Positions 31,405-44,173 of a stretch of DNA of 64,000 bases are shown here, piece by piece (within the stretch, counting starts at the first letter, position 1; each line of letters begins with the position of its first letter). The notes beneath the pieces are model-generated. The model was not told where the DNA came from and ran no database searches. It saw only the letters and a program-made list of their open reading frames with translations. Location: the NCBI GenBank assembly GCA_030704615.1, contig CM060734.1:2294001-2358000 (forward strand). Direction: 5' to 3'. Both the position numbers and the translations under genes were made by a program. Source of the DNA: Takakia lepidozioides (lineage: Eukaryota > Streptophyta > Takakiopsida > Takakiales > Takakiaceae).

Positions 31405-32895
31405 GTGATGATCGGTGCCGATCATCACAGATGGTGGTAGAGCAAGCCAGCAGAAATAACGAAAATGCATTGGAAAATAGTAGTGAGGAGGGCGGAGCCA
31501 TACCAGCTGTCCAGGGCAACCCCCTTTCAGAAGGTAGAGGATGTTCACACAATTCCATGTCCTCAGAACTTCAAACCCAGATGACTTGAGGTATGATGCC
31601 AGTCCTCGACGACTATCCTTGTCACATGATTGAAAAAACAGAAGCGTTCCTGCATCTGAAAGGAAATTATTGCAGAACCCTAAAACCCAACTCCATTAGT
31701 TCTCATCGAATCTGTTCCAGGATGACGTCTTTCCCTTTGGAGGAACATCCGGAACAGGCTGGCCGTCCGGGATGTTAAGAATGACCATGTCAGTGGCAAA
31801 GGTTTTTTGAACACCGCACACGAATGAGGGACCAGTGCTCACCTGCAACAGACAGGTCCAATTTGAGAACCAAGGAAAATGAGGGTCCCAACAGAAACTA
31901 ACATCAACATGGCAACGACAATTTCGATGGTCCCCAATAGAAGAGGAAGATTCTTACCAGATTCAGGAAAGAAATCATGTTATCCCAAGTCGGTGATGGC
32001 ACCCCCGAGTACCTTTTTTTCCGAGTCTCCATCATCGCCAGCCATCCCTCATTGACAATCTTGATCTGCCCTGCCAAGTCTGCACGGGAAGGGTGTGGCC
32101 TAGCATCAAAAACGCATTCAATAGTGCGGGTATACCTCCCTGCGGTGAAGTCTTTCTCCTTGTCGTTGTCATTTTCCTTCTCTTTCTCCTTCTCCTTCTC
32201 CTTTGTTTTCGCAGGTGACTTGGCTACTCCCTCCGAAGCCTTTGCATCTTTGTCTTTCACCTTGCGGCCCCCCTTCTTGCCCTTCTGGGGAGTTCCCTGC
32301 TTGTCTGGCTCCTTGGCGGCCAATGAAGCTATGTTCCTCTGGTACTCTTTGTCGTTCAGAGGTGCCAGCATCTCCGCATGGTTGTTCAAATACTTCATTT
32401 GCTGCTCTTGAAACGTCGTGTGCTCAGGAGGGCAGTCGAGGTACCATCCACAGTCCCTAAAGTGGGCAGGACTCCAGTCCCTCAAGATACCAGCTATGTA
32501 CATGGTGGGATCGTTGGCAGGGTCCGACCACATGTCCAGGTAATCAGGGATTCCACTCAGGTGTTTTCCATCCATCAACACATATTTTGTGTACTTGCGG
32601 ACGCTCAAACAGATACCATCCCCCAAAACCAAAAATCAAAAAGCAGCGGAAAGTGATGATCGGTGGCGATCATCACTTTCCTATCAGAGAGAATCCAACA
32701 TGGGTATGCAAATCCTTATGATAATCCATAATGCAATGATCGGCACCGATCATCAGGTTACAGATAAAAAACCAATTGCCTATGTGTTACAGAGGTAGGA
32801 TTTAAGAATGGAGACATGGACATGTTCTCCAATATTCAGTTGTTCGACGAGAGAAGCTCACAGCACTGGAAGTGATGATCGGTACCGATCATCAC
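31405..32895. repeat. M2 palindromes in methyltransferase introns
   Basis: Copies lie at 31405-31428, 32653-32676, 32736-32753 (short form) and 32872-32895. The common core is TGATCGGTACCGATCA with arms extending to 24 bp. The central bases vary (TA, TG, CA, GG). Confidence 0.88.
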
Positions 32896-34827
32896 CAAAT
32901 TCCTTTCTAGCACAAAGAAAATCCTAAGGGTTTCTCAACTGAGGCAATACAAAATTTGAAAGAATGTGATGGATTGGCTTTAGATAGTGCACATATACAC
33001 AACACACATCATGGCCCACCCCCCCCAACCTGACTGTCGAAATCATTCGACCTCAATATGTTACCATCCTTGGAGAACTCGCGGAAGAAACAGTATCGCC
33101 ACGTGAGAGCTTTCCACTTTCTAATGTACGCCTCCAAGGTCATCTGTGGTGGGGAGACCATCGAAATATTCAAGTCCTTAAAATTCTGCTCCAGGACAAG
33201 AATGGCGCGTTTCTCGAGCTGCAAAAGGAACATCTATCAGTATTGCACATCATGAAGTCATTGGATAATTGCTATACAATAGGCACTTCAAGCAACACAT
33301 ACCTGACTCCAAAATGTAGCCTTGTGAAGCCAGTTTTCAAAAACAGTGTCACTTATGCCCTCGACCTTTGTGCCAGGCTGGATTGTGCTTTTCGGGAACT
33401 GATTCAGATCCTTTCACTGTCTGATCCAAGTTCCAAATCTCAAGCCATCTAACTTTTGTCTGGGGGTCGACCATGGAGAATGCCAGCCTGTGCAATTTCT
33501 CCTGTTGCATCTCTGGATGAACATGCTTGTCATAGTGCGCTTTGATTTGGAGAAGGAACTCCTCCCCAAGGTCGGGATCCACTATCCTCAACTGCTTCAT
33601 GAAAGCGGACATCAGCTTCGTTTTCCTGATCTCGTACTCCTTCTTTATGGCTGTCCTAACTGCTTTTGCAGTCCTGCTTTTGCTCTTCTGATGTAGTGCG
33701 GTAGTACTCAGATTTCCCCCTCTCAGCGGCCTCTGTTAGTTCTTGCTGCATGTAACAACAAGTGGATTAGAACACACAAGATTACAATTTTATTTTGCAG
33801 AAGATAGGAAGATGTAGGTTGGGCCATACTACATACATGTACTCCAGAAAATGCATCTCGGGTCAACGAGTACCAGGTCCCTGCAGCTCTCCCTGTTTCG
33901 CACTTCTTGATTACATCAGGATGTAGCACTGAGCGGAACTCATCAAGCTTCATCAAACCTATTCTCTGAATACGGAAAAGTGTGTGGACCAAGCTCGTAG
34001 TAACATGAGATTTCTCTGTTGATCTGCAAAAGGGGAATAGACATTGCATGGGTAAGATCTCTGTTTCGTTTGGCCTTGAAATGCGATGAGCATGCAATTT
34101 GACAGGCAATGGAGTTTTTAAGATGTCTTACTTGTTCACGTCATGCATAGCTGCCAGAAGTCTCGTGATGTCGTTTCTAGGATCCAGAACCATTGCCTCC
34201 ACAGCAACATGCTTGTCCTTGTCTTTTGAATGGTGTTTCTCAATGTATCCCATCCAAGCTAGCAGGCGATGGTTTCCGTCCCAGACATAGAACATGTGGT
34301 TGCAGAACTGTTGGGTGTTATTTCCCAGTAGCAAGGAGTCCTCGAACTCGTCATTGACATCCTTCCAGCAGTCATCCCAGTTGTCTGTTATCTCCAGACT
34401 CACTTTTGTGTTGTTACCATTTGTATCTTTCAATGAGACGTAGAAAACTTGTGCACCCATTCTGTATCCGTGCACGAAATCTATTTCCAACTTGGTAATG
34501 TCATGCGAAAGTGGAGGACGAACAACATGCATTGAGATCATCCGGCAGAGAGGGATTTCAAGATGTCCTCCGGAGACGATCATGTCCCTAATAACCTCCT
34601 GGGAATTTACCTTCTGATATGACATAAGTTCTTTGTGACCTTGTCGAGGTAGTGCATTTCAGGCTCGTCTGTGTCTTCGTTGTTCTCCAAACTCTTCGTG
34701 GAGTCGTCCCCTTCTCCAGATCCTTTTGCTTTTGTTCCTCCCTGCTTGGACTTAACATTTTTCTGCAGGCCCCAAACCCACAAGAGCCACAATCAACTGG
34801 TGTTCGGGAAACAGGCATGTTTAAACA

Positions 34828-35113
34828 GTGATGATCGGTACCGATCATCACTTTGTCTTCTAACAAATGAATGGGAAATGTAGTTGGTTTCCCAATGCAC
34901 GTTCACTCAGTTGTCACTAGACTGCGATGATCAGTACCGACCATCACAAAACAGGTTTGCCAAACTCAAATTACAAATGACAGTCAATGAATAGTGATGA
35001 TCGGTACCGATCATCACTTTCTGCATGTTCATTTGAAGACTTCAGACATCCCGTTGTCCTTTAAAAAATTGAACTGATAGTGATGATCAGTGCCGATCAT
35101 CACTATCTGCCAT
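34828..35113. repeat. M2 palindromes, first part of central cluster
   Basis: Four copies start at 34828, 34924, 34994 and 35090, each 24 bp, with intervals of 96, 70 and 96 bp. The interval total 34828-34994 equals 166 bp, as does 34924-35090. Confidence 0.88.
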
Positions 35114-35273
35114 TGAAAATGACACACCCTAAAGCTCCTAATCAGATTTGGAATGACAAGGATGATGCAAGCATGCAAGGTTTCCTAGCCATGTTTCTTC
35201 CCTTCAGGATTCAGTTGTTATCAAAATTGGTTCTTCACTTGCACGGTCTACAGATTCCCGAGCTGTTCAGAAA

Positions 35274-36255
35274 GTGATGATCGGTACCAATCATCACAAC
35301 TAGACTGCCCTGGGATGCACACACCCATGAGGTCTGAATGTGATGGTCGGCACTGATCATCACTTTTCTGCAGAATCCCGCCTTTCACTGTATGAGCTTT
35401 TGAGCAAATGAATGGACCTGGAAGCGATGATCGCCACCGATCATCGCTTTTCTGTCACTGCTATTCCTCCAATTAAGTGCCCTGGACCTTTTACATCCTA
35501 AAACTTTTCAGTTTACAAAGGGTTGGTTTCCTCTTTTGGATTCTGGTGTAATGCCCGATTAGTTCAGAAAGTGATGATCGGTACCGATCATCACAATCAG
35601 ACTGCCCTGGGATGCACACACCCATGAGGTCTGAATGTGATGGTTGGCACTGATCATCACTTTCCTGCAAAATCCCGCCTTTCACTGTATGAGCTTTTGA
35701 GCAAAGGAATGGACTTGGAAGCGATGATCGCCACCGATCATCGCTTTTTTGTCACTGCAATTCCTCCAATTTAGTGGGATGGACCTTGTACATCCTAAAA
35801 CCTTTCAGTTTACAAAGGGTTGGTTTGCTATTTTGGATTCTGGGGTAATACCCATTCATTTCAGAAAGTGATGATCGGCACCGATCATCACAATCAGACT
35901 GCCCTGGGATGCACAACCCATGAGGTCTGAATGTGATGGTCGGCACCGATCATCACTTTCCTGCAGAACCACGCCATTGCCAGTCTGAGCTGAACATCAA
36001 GGGAATGGACCTGAAAGCGATGATCACCACCGATCATCGCTTTTATGTCATTGCAATTCTACGAATTAAGTTCCCTGGCCCTCTTCCATCACTATCAAAT
36101 TGGCCTTCTAGGCTTACACCAAGCAGTGACAAAGGTGATGGTCGGCACAGATCATCCCTTTCATTGTGAAACACATCCTTGCCTGCCTGCCTGCCTTCCT
36201 CAATCTACTGAACTACAGCACCAAGGAGATTACTCTGATCGCCACCGATCATCGC
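35274..36255. repeat. M2 297-bp tandem repeat carrying three palindrome variants
   Basis: Unit 1 starts at 35274, unit 2 at 35571 and unit 3 at 35868: exactly 297 bp each. Each unit has a GGTACC- or GGCACC-centred palindrome at offset 0, a second variant at about 66 and a GCGATGATCGCCACCGATCA type at about 150. The third unit degenerates after 36040, with further copies near 36135 and 36234. The array lies in the first intron of the methyltransferase gene, between its N-terminal exon and the ParB exons. Confidence 0.9.
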
Positions 36256-36696
36256 TTTTCCCACATCTTCCGAACATCAGTAAAGAGGAAGAAGAGCGGG
36301 TGAGACAACTTAAGGATCCCTTCGCCTTCTTCGGCTTCGTGGTGGCATCGCTCGGATCGCCCTCTTCTGCTTTCCTCTTCCCTTTTCCATCGGTCTGAAC
36401 ACAAGATCAACCATGTTCTTGAGTTGCACATGGAAGGGAAAGCATCCACGACTAATGAAAACATATATGGTTCGCAGACTTCCTCCCTGTATGACGTCCT
36501 CTGCTCCTCCCCTTGTTCTCTTTTCTTCAGGCATGAACTTGGCTGGCACTGTCTGGTTACCTACGCTCACTGCTCCCTCTGTTGCTATGACAGCGGCAAC
36601 CTCACTCTCACTTCCCAAATGCTCTTCTGCTGGACCTGTCTCCACGTTCACATGCTGCTGAAGCCCTGCACCATCTTGCAAGCGACGCCTCGTCAT

Positions 36697-37573
36697 TTGC
36701 TCTCTTGATCTGAGCCTCTCTCTAAGCAAAGTAAAATACAATGACTTCCTTCTCTTCCGAACCGAACAAGGAACCCTCTCCAGCTTGACTACCTCTCTTC
36801 CTCTTCGTGCAGAAACACGAAAGAAGAACAGACTCGGTGTCTTGCGCGGTTCCGTCGTTTTGGGAGTGTCTCTGGAACCGTCGGATTCCCTCTCGCATGT
36901 CCGATACGTGAATGTACGTCTTAAGTGGAAATGGCGTAACCTAATTGGGACAACTGTTCCTTTGTGCGGCTGTTTTGGGTTGTTGGCGTGTGCAAATATA
37001 AAATAGACATGTGTCTTTTTTGGGATGGCTTCGTTAATATCATCGTACATCGTCATAGATGAGGATTCTGAAAGTAGTTAGGATGAGGCCTACCTAGGAT
37101 TTCAGGGAATATGCGTGCATGGAGACTTCTGGGCCATTTGATGCATAATCGTGAAAGCTTCAAGATGATCAGGCATAGTGAATCTAGTCATGGGCGGATA
37201 AACGATGTATGTACTTCAGTTATCTTGCCATCATCCCTGCATCAGATCCTCTGGCAAGCTTCAAGGAAGTCGGCGGGTTTTTATTGTTTTGGGGCGACTC
37301 TCCGAAATTGGGTGGATCATCTGTCAAATTTGCTCAGAAGACAATGCAGATTGCAGCTCTGACACGTTAATTTGACGGCAGATTGTCAGGAACCATACCC
37401 GCGTAACTTCACAGGTAACTATATGGAATAACAGAATATGCACAATCTTCATGGAATGGGTGCTTCCGCCGCATATCCTGTGCATATGCTTGCCCAGTGT
37501 GGTGCAGACCTGAGTCATATGACTTCGCAAAGGAGCAGCTCAGGAAAGAGAACACCCCGCGGGAGGAGGTAAT
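36697..37573. promoter_or_regulatory. M2 divergent intergenic region
   Basis: 877 bp between the methyltransferase Met (36696) and the transposase ATG (37574). It has no palindrome copies, unlike M1 where the equivalent space is filled with them. It presumably holds both promoters. No unambiguous TATA box was identified. Confidence 0.4.
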
Positions 37574-40500
37574 ATGGCTTCCTCCGAAGCAGAGTTCTCT
37601 TCGGACGACAAACCAGTGCCTTTCTCCAAAGAAGCCCTTGACAATGGATTCGCAATTGTTCTAGAACATGTCTTGGCTACCCGGTTTGAGCTCCAGAATG
37701 GCTCCATCTTCTTGGAGAAAGAGGTGTACGATTTGGATGGGAAGTTGTTGAAATACTCGTTCAAAAACCATGATGAGACAGCTCATGTCAGACAGTGGAG
37801 AGTGCGCCCTGGGAGATACAGAGTCCTTGGAGAGCCTCGGCGAAAGTCCCTTGGATCATATATGACGCCAAGGACTGTTGCTTCTGTCGTTGAAGACAAA
37901 AATGAGGTGGTAGTGAAAAAAGAACAAACATCCTCCACTCCAATCGTTGAGCTTTCGGATTCGTCCGATGAAGACATAAGTGAAATTCCATCTCCTGTGC
38001 ATACTACGCTAGTTGTGGAAGCGGATGTAGAAGAGATTTGTAGTGTCATTCCAAAACTACGGGCAATGGGAAGAATGGCCGGTTTCAAAAGTGAGTTGCG
38101 GGGAATTGATTGAGAATCTTTCAAGCAGATGCCTGTGAAGTTCCTGCCGGAGACTTTTGATGGGGATGTCCTCTTCGTGCTTCCTCCTCCTCCACGAGTT
38201 GGAGGTATAACAAGCATGATGCACGGGATGGACAAGAAACACGATGGACACCCGTGGTGCCGAACAAAAACATCAAATATTCAAAATCATGACAAGCTTG
38301 TTTTCAGGAGAACAGTTTGCAATGGACACCTCAGGTGTGACAATTTGAATTGCAGGCACTTTCTTCAGTCTAGGGTTCATAATCAAAGCGAGTGGGAGGG
38401 TCTCGCAGAAATCCATTTAAACCTGGGGCGGCTCCTCCACCGACAAACACTTTCATTTGCAAATTCTGCAGACTTGTCCCATCCTGTGTGTGGAGCAAGA
38501 ATATACTATGTCGTCCATCATTTGAAAACAATGACAAGAGCTTGTGTGCATTTCGGTTTTCATAACCATCCTGTCTCAAAGGGGGATTATAGGGAGAGTC
38601 TTGAGACAGTTTCGAGGTTGATTAAACAAGAGTATGAGAGCAACCCATCCGCAACAACATCTGCAATTGCTCTTGCTGCAAGCAAGTCCTTCTTGGAGAG
38701 CCATATTTTGAGTGAAGGGGATTCTGTGGGCAGTAAACTTGACGGTCCAGCATTGGACATTGTCATGGATCATTTCTCCACTTTGAGTTCGCCTAACATT
38801 CGGCATTAGATCAATGCATTGAGAATGGGCTCTGGGATCAGAGGCTACATAGACAACATTTTGGAATTGAAACGACGGAGCAAGTACGACTACCTCCAGG
38901 ACAATGTTTTTCCACGTCAAGATGTGACCAAAGTATTTCTTTTCAAAATGTCGACTGCTGGGGAGGGCAGCGGGGTTAGCCTCGTGAAGCGGATGCAGAA
39001 GAGTGGCGACTTAGAGAAATGTTTTCTTATGTTTGATCATGTGAAACGAGTGAAAGATTGGACGACAATGGCTTGTCATGTGTACGATCCTATGTACCAA
39101 CGAGTTATGACAATTGCAGTGTGTGACATGCAATCCGAGGATACGGAATCCCATAAGCTAATGTGGAAATCGCTGATTCGTGTTATGGGCTGCCATGGGG
39201 TGCCATCTCCAAATTTTGCTGGTTTCATGGCAGATAGTGCTCAGGCGAATTTCAATGCTATTCGAATTGTCTTCGGATCTAACGACCCAAAAGTGCCAAT
39301 GGAGGGAAGAGAGCGTACATGTCTGTTCCATTGGACACAATCTTTGGAGAAACCTACAAAGTCGGACATCAAACCAGAGATGCAAACATAACATCATAAA
39401 TTGTGCAAAGAGTACAAAGATGCTAGAACAATGAAGGAGGCGAACACTTTGTTCCAGACAATTCGTGTCTGGTGGTTCTCTTCTGGAGCTGCATCGCTTG
39501 AGAGTATGAGAGCATTGGAAGATTGGCTGGCGTTTTGGCACTTCTGGTACAGACAATGGGGAGTAGCCATGACAATGGTGTATGGCTTCTATTGCTTGCT
39601 TTATTCATAACTTTACTTTCCAAATTTTGCTTTGCTTGCTTTCGTTATGTTGTTGTCTGTCCGCTGTTCTCAAGTGTGGTTTTCCACTTTGTAGAACATG
39701 TCCATTGAGGAAATGATAGACATGCCATCTTGCAATTTGATAGAGACAGTGCACAACGCATGGTTACAACAGTCTGGGAAACGAGGTCAGGATTTGTATG
39801 TGGCAACAACAGATGATCTGATATGTGCCTTGCAACAACAAACCAAATACCGTGACTTCTTGCGAGGTAGGGTTGGTGGCAAGGGTCTGGACAAACTAGA
39901 GTTGATGTTGCGTGCTGTAAGCAGATCTGGGGATCCAAACAAGATAGCATGGGCGGTGAGCATGTATGCCCAGGGAACGTCACTTGTGTCTAGAGTTCTA
40001 CATTTGGAAGGGGAGGAAAGATTCGGCTCCTATAAGAGGAAATTGAACACCCCACCTGGTTCGGATTCCGATTCGCACAGGGCAGACCGTGATAACTTCT
40101 CGAAGCCTCGTGTTCCCTTGCTTGAGAGATCCATGTCCGGAACCTCCGTCACGACGGCAGGTTCCAGCATCAAACACTCCCACTGAAATGGTGCAGGAGA
40201 CAGACTTGCTCCCTGATGTGTTGGAATCCATGTGCCCCGACCACGTTTGGCACATAGAATGCACAAGTGCAGGGTCTCATGTGAAATGTACTGCGATCAG
40301 GGCAACTAATTTCAAAAAATGCACTTCATATATATCCAGAGGCGGTGCCCGGACTCCTGCTCCGACTTTCACTGGTTTGATGCGTCCATACGGCCAACCA
40401 GAAGCTAAGAACCACAAGTTCTGGTTCTGCGCAGATGATTGTGATAAATGTATGCATGGAACTGTGCGACCTTCCGTGGTGATGAAGCCGGCTCCACCAA

Positions 40501-41056
40501 CCGTTTGGCCCGTCAAGGTGGGAACACATCTCACAAATCAAGAGATTGCAATGCTGGAGGAGGCAGACTTTTCCCTTGCAAGACAACCCTCTCTGCATGC
40601 ATCTGCTTCCAGTTCCGCGGGTTGTCGGATCCCTCCGGTAAATCCTCACTTGTAGCCAACCAAACGAGATGGAAAGTTGGTTCGACGTTTCCCTCCAACC
40701 GCGGAACACTTCAACAAGGTAGAGTCCGCAAAAATGCTTCAAGCTCGTGTTGCAAGCACCACGGAAGTGCCCGATCCAGGGTATGGTCGGGTGTACAGAA
40801 TGATCACTTCGACATCTGCTGTTCATGACAGGGCGTACGACATCACAGTTTAATTTCCCCAATTGCACCTGTCCTGATTTGTGAATATGCTATCAACCAG
40901 TTTGGGCAAGAGTGATAAATTCATACCCTGCAAACATTTGTATTTCATATTTTTGAAGATGATGGTTTGCGATCCCAAGCGTGACAACTTCATTCACCAG
41001 GCCACTCTGAGTTTCAACGAGGTCGATACTCTATTGCAGCGGGATACAACACATAG
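37574..41056 (+). pseudogene. M2 MULE-like transposase
   Basis: Homologue of the M1 transposase. ATG at 37574 (MASSEAEFSSDD). The N-terminal zinc domain has GHLRC...C and a later HNH. The DDE core has D in LMFDHV, D in GFMADSAQANF and CLFHW. An intron at about 39580-39695, in the same position as in M1, is followed by E in NLIETVHNAW. The SWIM finger (CTC...CKH, about 40865-40945) is broken by frameshifts. In-frame stops are at 38111 (TGA), 38807 (TAG) and 39389 (TAA), with the frame kept between them. After 40186 the reading frame shifts several times, so the C-terminal third is more decayed than the core. Confidence 0.85.
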
Positions 41057-41640
41057 GTAACATCAACTATCACTTCGTGTATCTGGAATGTGGTGAATGT
41101 GCAATCTGGAATCTGCAATCTAAAATTTGGTTTATATGGACTGTGAGTATGCAATCTGGTATGTGGACGACCATGCTGTGTAATGTGCAATTTGCAACAT
41201 TGTCATTGAAATTCAATTCAATTGCAACATCGTCGGCGGTGCAATGATATAACATCCCTTATCCCTCCATTATGCTTCCAACTATACTCAGTGAGCTCTA
41301 AGTGACAACTATTAAAAACACATGCATCATTACGTCTTTTGAAGTCTACACGTGCTCCTGTCACTATATACTGCAATCATCTTTTGAATGTGATTCCAAC
41401 TTTCATTGTTATTTGGGGAGGGAGCAGGGTCTTTCCGTGGCAGCTTCTATGGCATTCACGTTGTGAGGTTATTTTGTCGTCCTTGTAATTGTAATAGTGA
41501 AACAAACAATTGTAATTGCACAATCTTGGATGCCACAGTTGTATGCTTATTTCCCATTTCGGGTGCTTCATGGTAGTCTTCATTGTGTCCGGCCAACAAT
41601 TGCCTGGATTAATCCCTAGGTCATAGGACCATCCTCGGTT
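41057..41640. other. Spacer between M2 and LINE
   Basis: No supportable gene. Short GCAATCTGG repeats occur at about 41100-41165. It should hold the right end of M2, but no inverted repeat matching the left side was found. Confidence 0.4.
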
Positions 41641-41878
41641 ATAGGCGCCGCATGTTTATGCTGATGTGGCGGATGATGACGGAGCGCCACATTAGCATTT
41701 GTCACCATGTCAGCTTGATGACATCACGCTCGCGCCGCGTCAACGTAGGTGCATGCTCACGCCACATCAGCTGGCGTGAACACGCCAAAGGCTCATGCCG
41801 TTGCGTTGTTGAATAAAAGATCAGCCTCCACAGCAACTACAAACCACCTGTTGCCGCAAGGCGTCACCCCCCTATATA

Positions 41879-44173
41879 TTGACAACCAATTGCTCCATGG
41901 TATGTGTCTTTGTCACAGACCCCCACTTTCTCACCTTGTCTACGATCTTCCACTCTCGTATCACACCAACCTCCACAGTCTTCTCTGTTCTACTTCATCA
42001 CTTCAACAAACCTCCTAGCACATCTAGCACTCAATCAGGTAGAAGTCAGCAACGCATAGGCAGTGCTCTCAAACACCAGTGCTACAGCACTCAATACCTT
42101 CAAGCCCAACAGGAGGAGGACTCGGCGAACGTGAACATAGTCGAGGAGGATGCGGACGTCAGCAACATGCACGTCTCAGACGAGCAATTCTTCGCCGACG
42201 ATCAAGTTTTTCAAACCAAGTCTTCCCAAGACCTGGCTGAGAACACCAACGATGGAGCCAATTCGCCCCCGGAAAGAAGGTCCTACAAGATCAGCCCGTC
42301 CACCCAGCGACGGGCCCCTCCGCCAGCGGCAACCAACATGACCAGCGGAGCTATGAACACTAGCCCTGGTCTCAAAAGGCTCTCCGGCGAAATCAATAGT
42401 AACGAATGCAACTCACACTCCGACCCAAAGAAGTCCAGAGGTGCTGCCCCGAATACTCCACAGCCAATTCTTGAACACACCAGCCCTCAACCTCCACTGC
42501 AATTATGGATGGGCTACTCGGTGCTCCAACAACTTGCGCTAGACGCTAATCTACCTATTGTCAGGGAGATGCGCTCCACCACGGAGCTCAAGCAGTTGGG
42601 CCTCCAGGCCCAGGAAATTCACGAACTCAGGTACTGCTTAAAAGCATTTCCCCATGTTCCACAGTTGTATTTCCCTGCCACAAGATAGGATGGGAAAGAT
42701 GGGCAGTTCTACCCGCTCACCCAGCTCCCCAAAGGAACGGAGGTGGACCCGGAATCGGGCCTATCTGCAATACCCCATCACATCGTTATTCGATTTGACA
42801 AAGATACAGATATGCCCCAAGAGCAGGCACTATACCGAGCAAAAAAGAGGTTCGCTGACATGAATATCCCACTGGGAGATGTGCTATACTCGCCAGTCAC
42901 TGCCTACATAAAACATGCAAGTAAGATGTGGTCGGGCATTCTCAGGGTCGAGCTCCAACATCCGGCTACAGATGGGATCGCCCTTCTCAAGGGCAACAGA
43001 GCATTTGTTATGGAAATTCCGCTCCAAGGTAAAGTCGAAAAAGCGTTTGACCTGCTTCCATCGTCGGATTACCTCTCTCTATACATGAACAGTGAGGCTC
43101 TGCTGGGCACCATCAGTTACAGGCTCACGATGCATTTCATAATGGAAACGTACCAGCAGGGGGACGAGTTCGAGATCATAAACGTGTACAAACCGGGACC
43201 TGAAAAGAAATTTTGTTTCATCTATCTGGCCTTAGTGGATACAAAGAAGCGTATGCTGGAGATGGGCACCCGAATCAACCGTACACTTATCAAGCCACAG
43301 CTGCGCATCAACCGCGGTAGCACGACCGGCCTAGCAGCCACCCCTCAAGAAATAGTGGCAGAAAGGGACGCGCTCACATTAGTGGTCAAAAGCCTCAACC
43401 CCTTGCACTCCCAGGCAGACACGGAAGCAGCCCTGCAGGTAGCTTTCGGCAAGGACAACATACTTCAAATCTACTTCAACAAAATCGCCCCAATGGAGAA
43501 AACCAAGCACACAGGCATAGCACTCCTAACCTGCAAAAACTCAAGCGTATACACTCAGTGGTGCAACAAGCCCCACATCCATGTGCTTGGCAGGCTTGTG
43601 AAATTCGAACCACATACAAATAGCTTGAACGGCTTAGTACCCCCGGCCAACAAGATTTTGGAGCGACTTCGCGGGGCCAACATCAATCAGGCCCTGGCGG
43701 ACACAGTAAACTCTATCAGTATCAAAGCAGACTTTGGTTCACGTAAGGGGCATGACAGCATCATGCTCGAAATCGACAGGAAGCTAGCGGAACACGCCAT
43801 CTCCATCAAAACCAACATCCGTGGGGAACTGGCAGCTATGGAATCCAGGGTTGCTATCATTATGGCTACGCAACAGGAGGAGAATCACTCCTATCTGGTC
43901 TCGCCGCAGGATTCCATCACAAAAAACATAGGGGCCAACTTGGCCAATTTTTTTAACCATGCGAACCTGGTTCTAGACAAATTGCCACTACCACCAAGCA
44001 AGGTCACTAGCTCCAATGGGCACGGCAAATCCAGTAACCTGCCCAACAGCCACAACGGAGGATATCGGCCATTGGCCCTCCTCGAACTCCTGCACGACGG
44101 GCCTCGTAAGCTAGGCACTGCAGGCCTCCTCGGCGCTCAGCCTGCCCCCGATCTCGGACAAGCAAGCATCTAG
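41879..44173 (+). pseudogene. LINE ORF1 protein
   Basis: Two frames in the same register, 41879-42688 and 42689-44173, separated only by an in-frame TAG at 42686. Together they give about 760 residues. The N-terminal third is acidic and Ser/Pro-rich. The middle part (LSAIPHHIVIRFDKD, IPLGDVLYSPVTAYI) and a later part have alternating hydrophobic patterns that could be RNA-recognition-like folds, but no RNP motif is certain. No zinc knuckle was found. The role is presumed to be an RNA-binding chaperone, by position. The start codon is uncertain, because the first Met follows a TATATATT at 41873-41880. Confidence 0.6.

Larger units (their letters stand above)
30085..36696 (-). pseudogene. M2 ParB-like / DNA-methyltransferase-fold protein (multi-exon)
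   Basis: The N-terminal exon (from Met at 36696 to about 36310) is basic and Arg-rich. After a long intron come about 34790-34625 (acidic linker), 34625-34128 (ParB-like, IPLCRMISMHVV and WDGNHR at 34283-34266), 34020-33840, 33680-33440, 33225-33050, 32632-31960, 31820-31580 and about 30540-30085. The motif IV position reads DMVILNIPDGQ (31791-31759), followed by an in-frame TAA at 31698-31696 and FLSDAGTLLFF. Motif I is NLTPSTG, split by an intron at exactly the M1 position, then ATYHACK. A Lys/Glu repeat lies near residue 140 of the 32632 exon. A 689-bp insertion (30538-31226) separates the last exons. Confidence 0.68.
30047..41056. mobile_element. M2: second MULE/ParB-methyltransferase element, ends not resolved
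   Basis: Same gene order and divergent orientation as M1: ParB-methyltransferase on the minus strand (about 36696-30085) and transposase on the plus strand (37574-41056). Both proteins align with M1 over their length and share intron positions, yet the dispersed palindrome is completely different (TGATCGGTACCGATCA). I found no convincing terminal inverted repeat or target duplication, so the true ends may lie up to about 1-2 kb further out. Confidence 0.8.

Noticed and set aside
36413-36708. Cys-rich plus-strand ORFs
   Set aside because: Antisense to the Arg-rich N-terminal exon of the M2 methyltransferase gene; no independent support.
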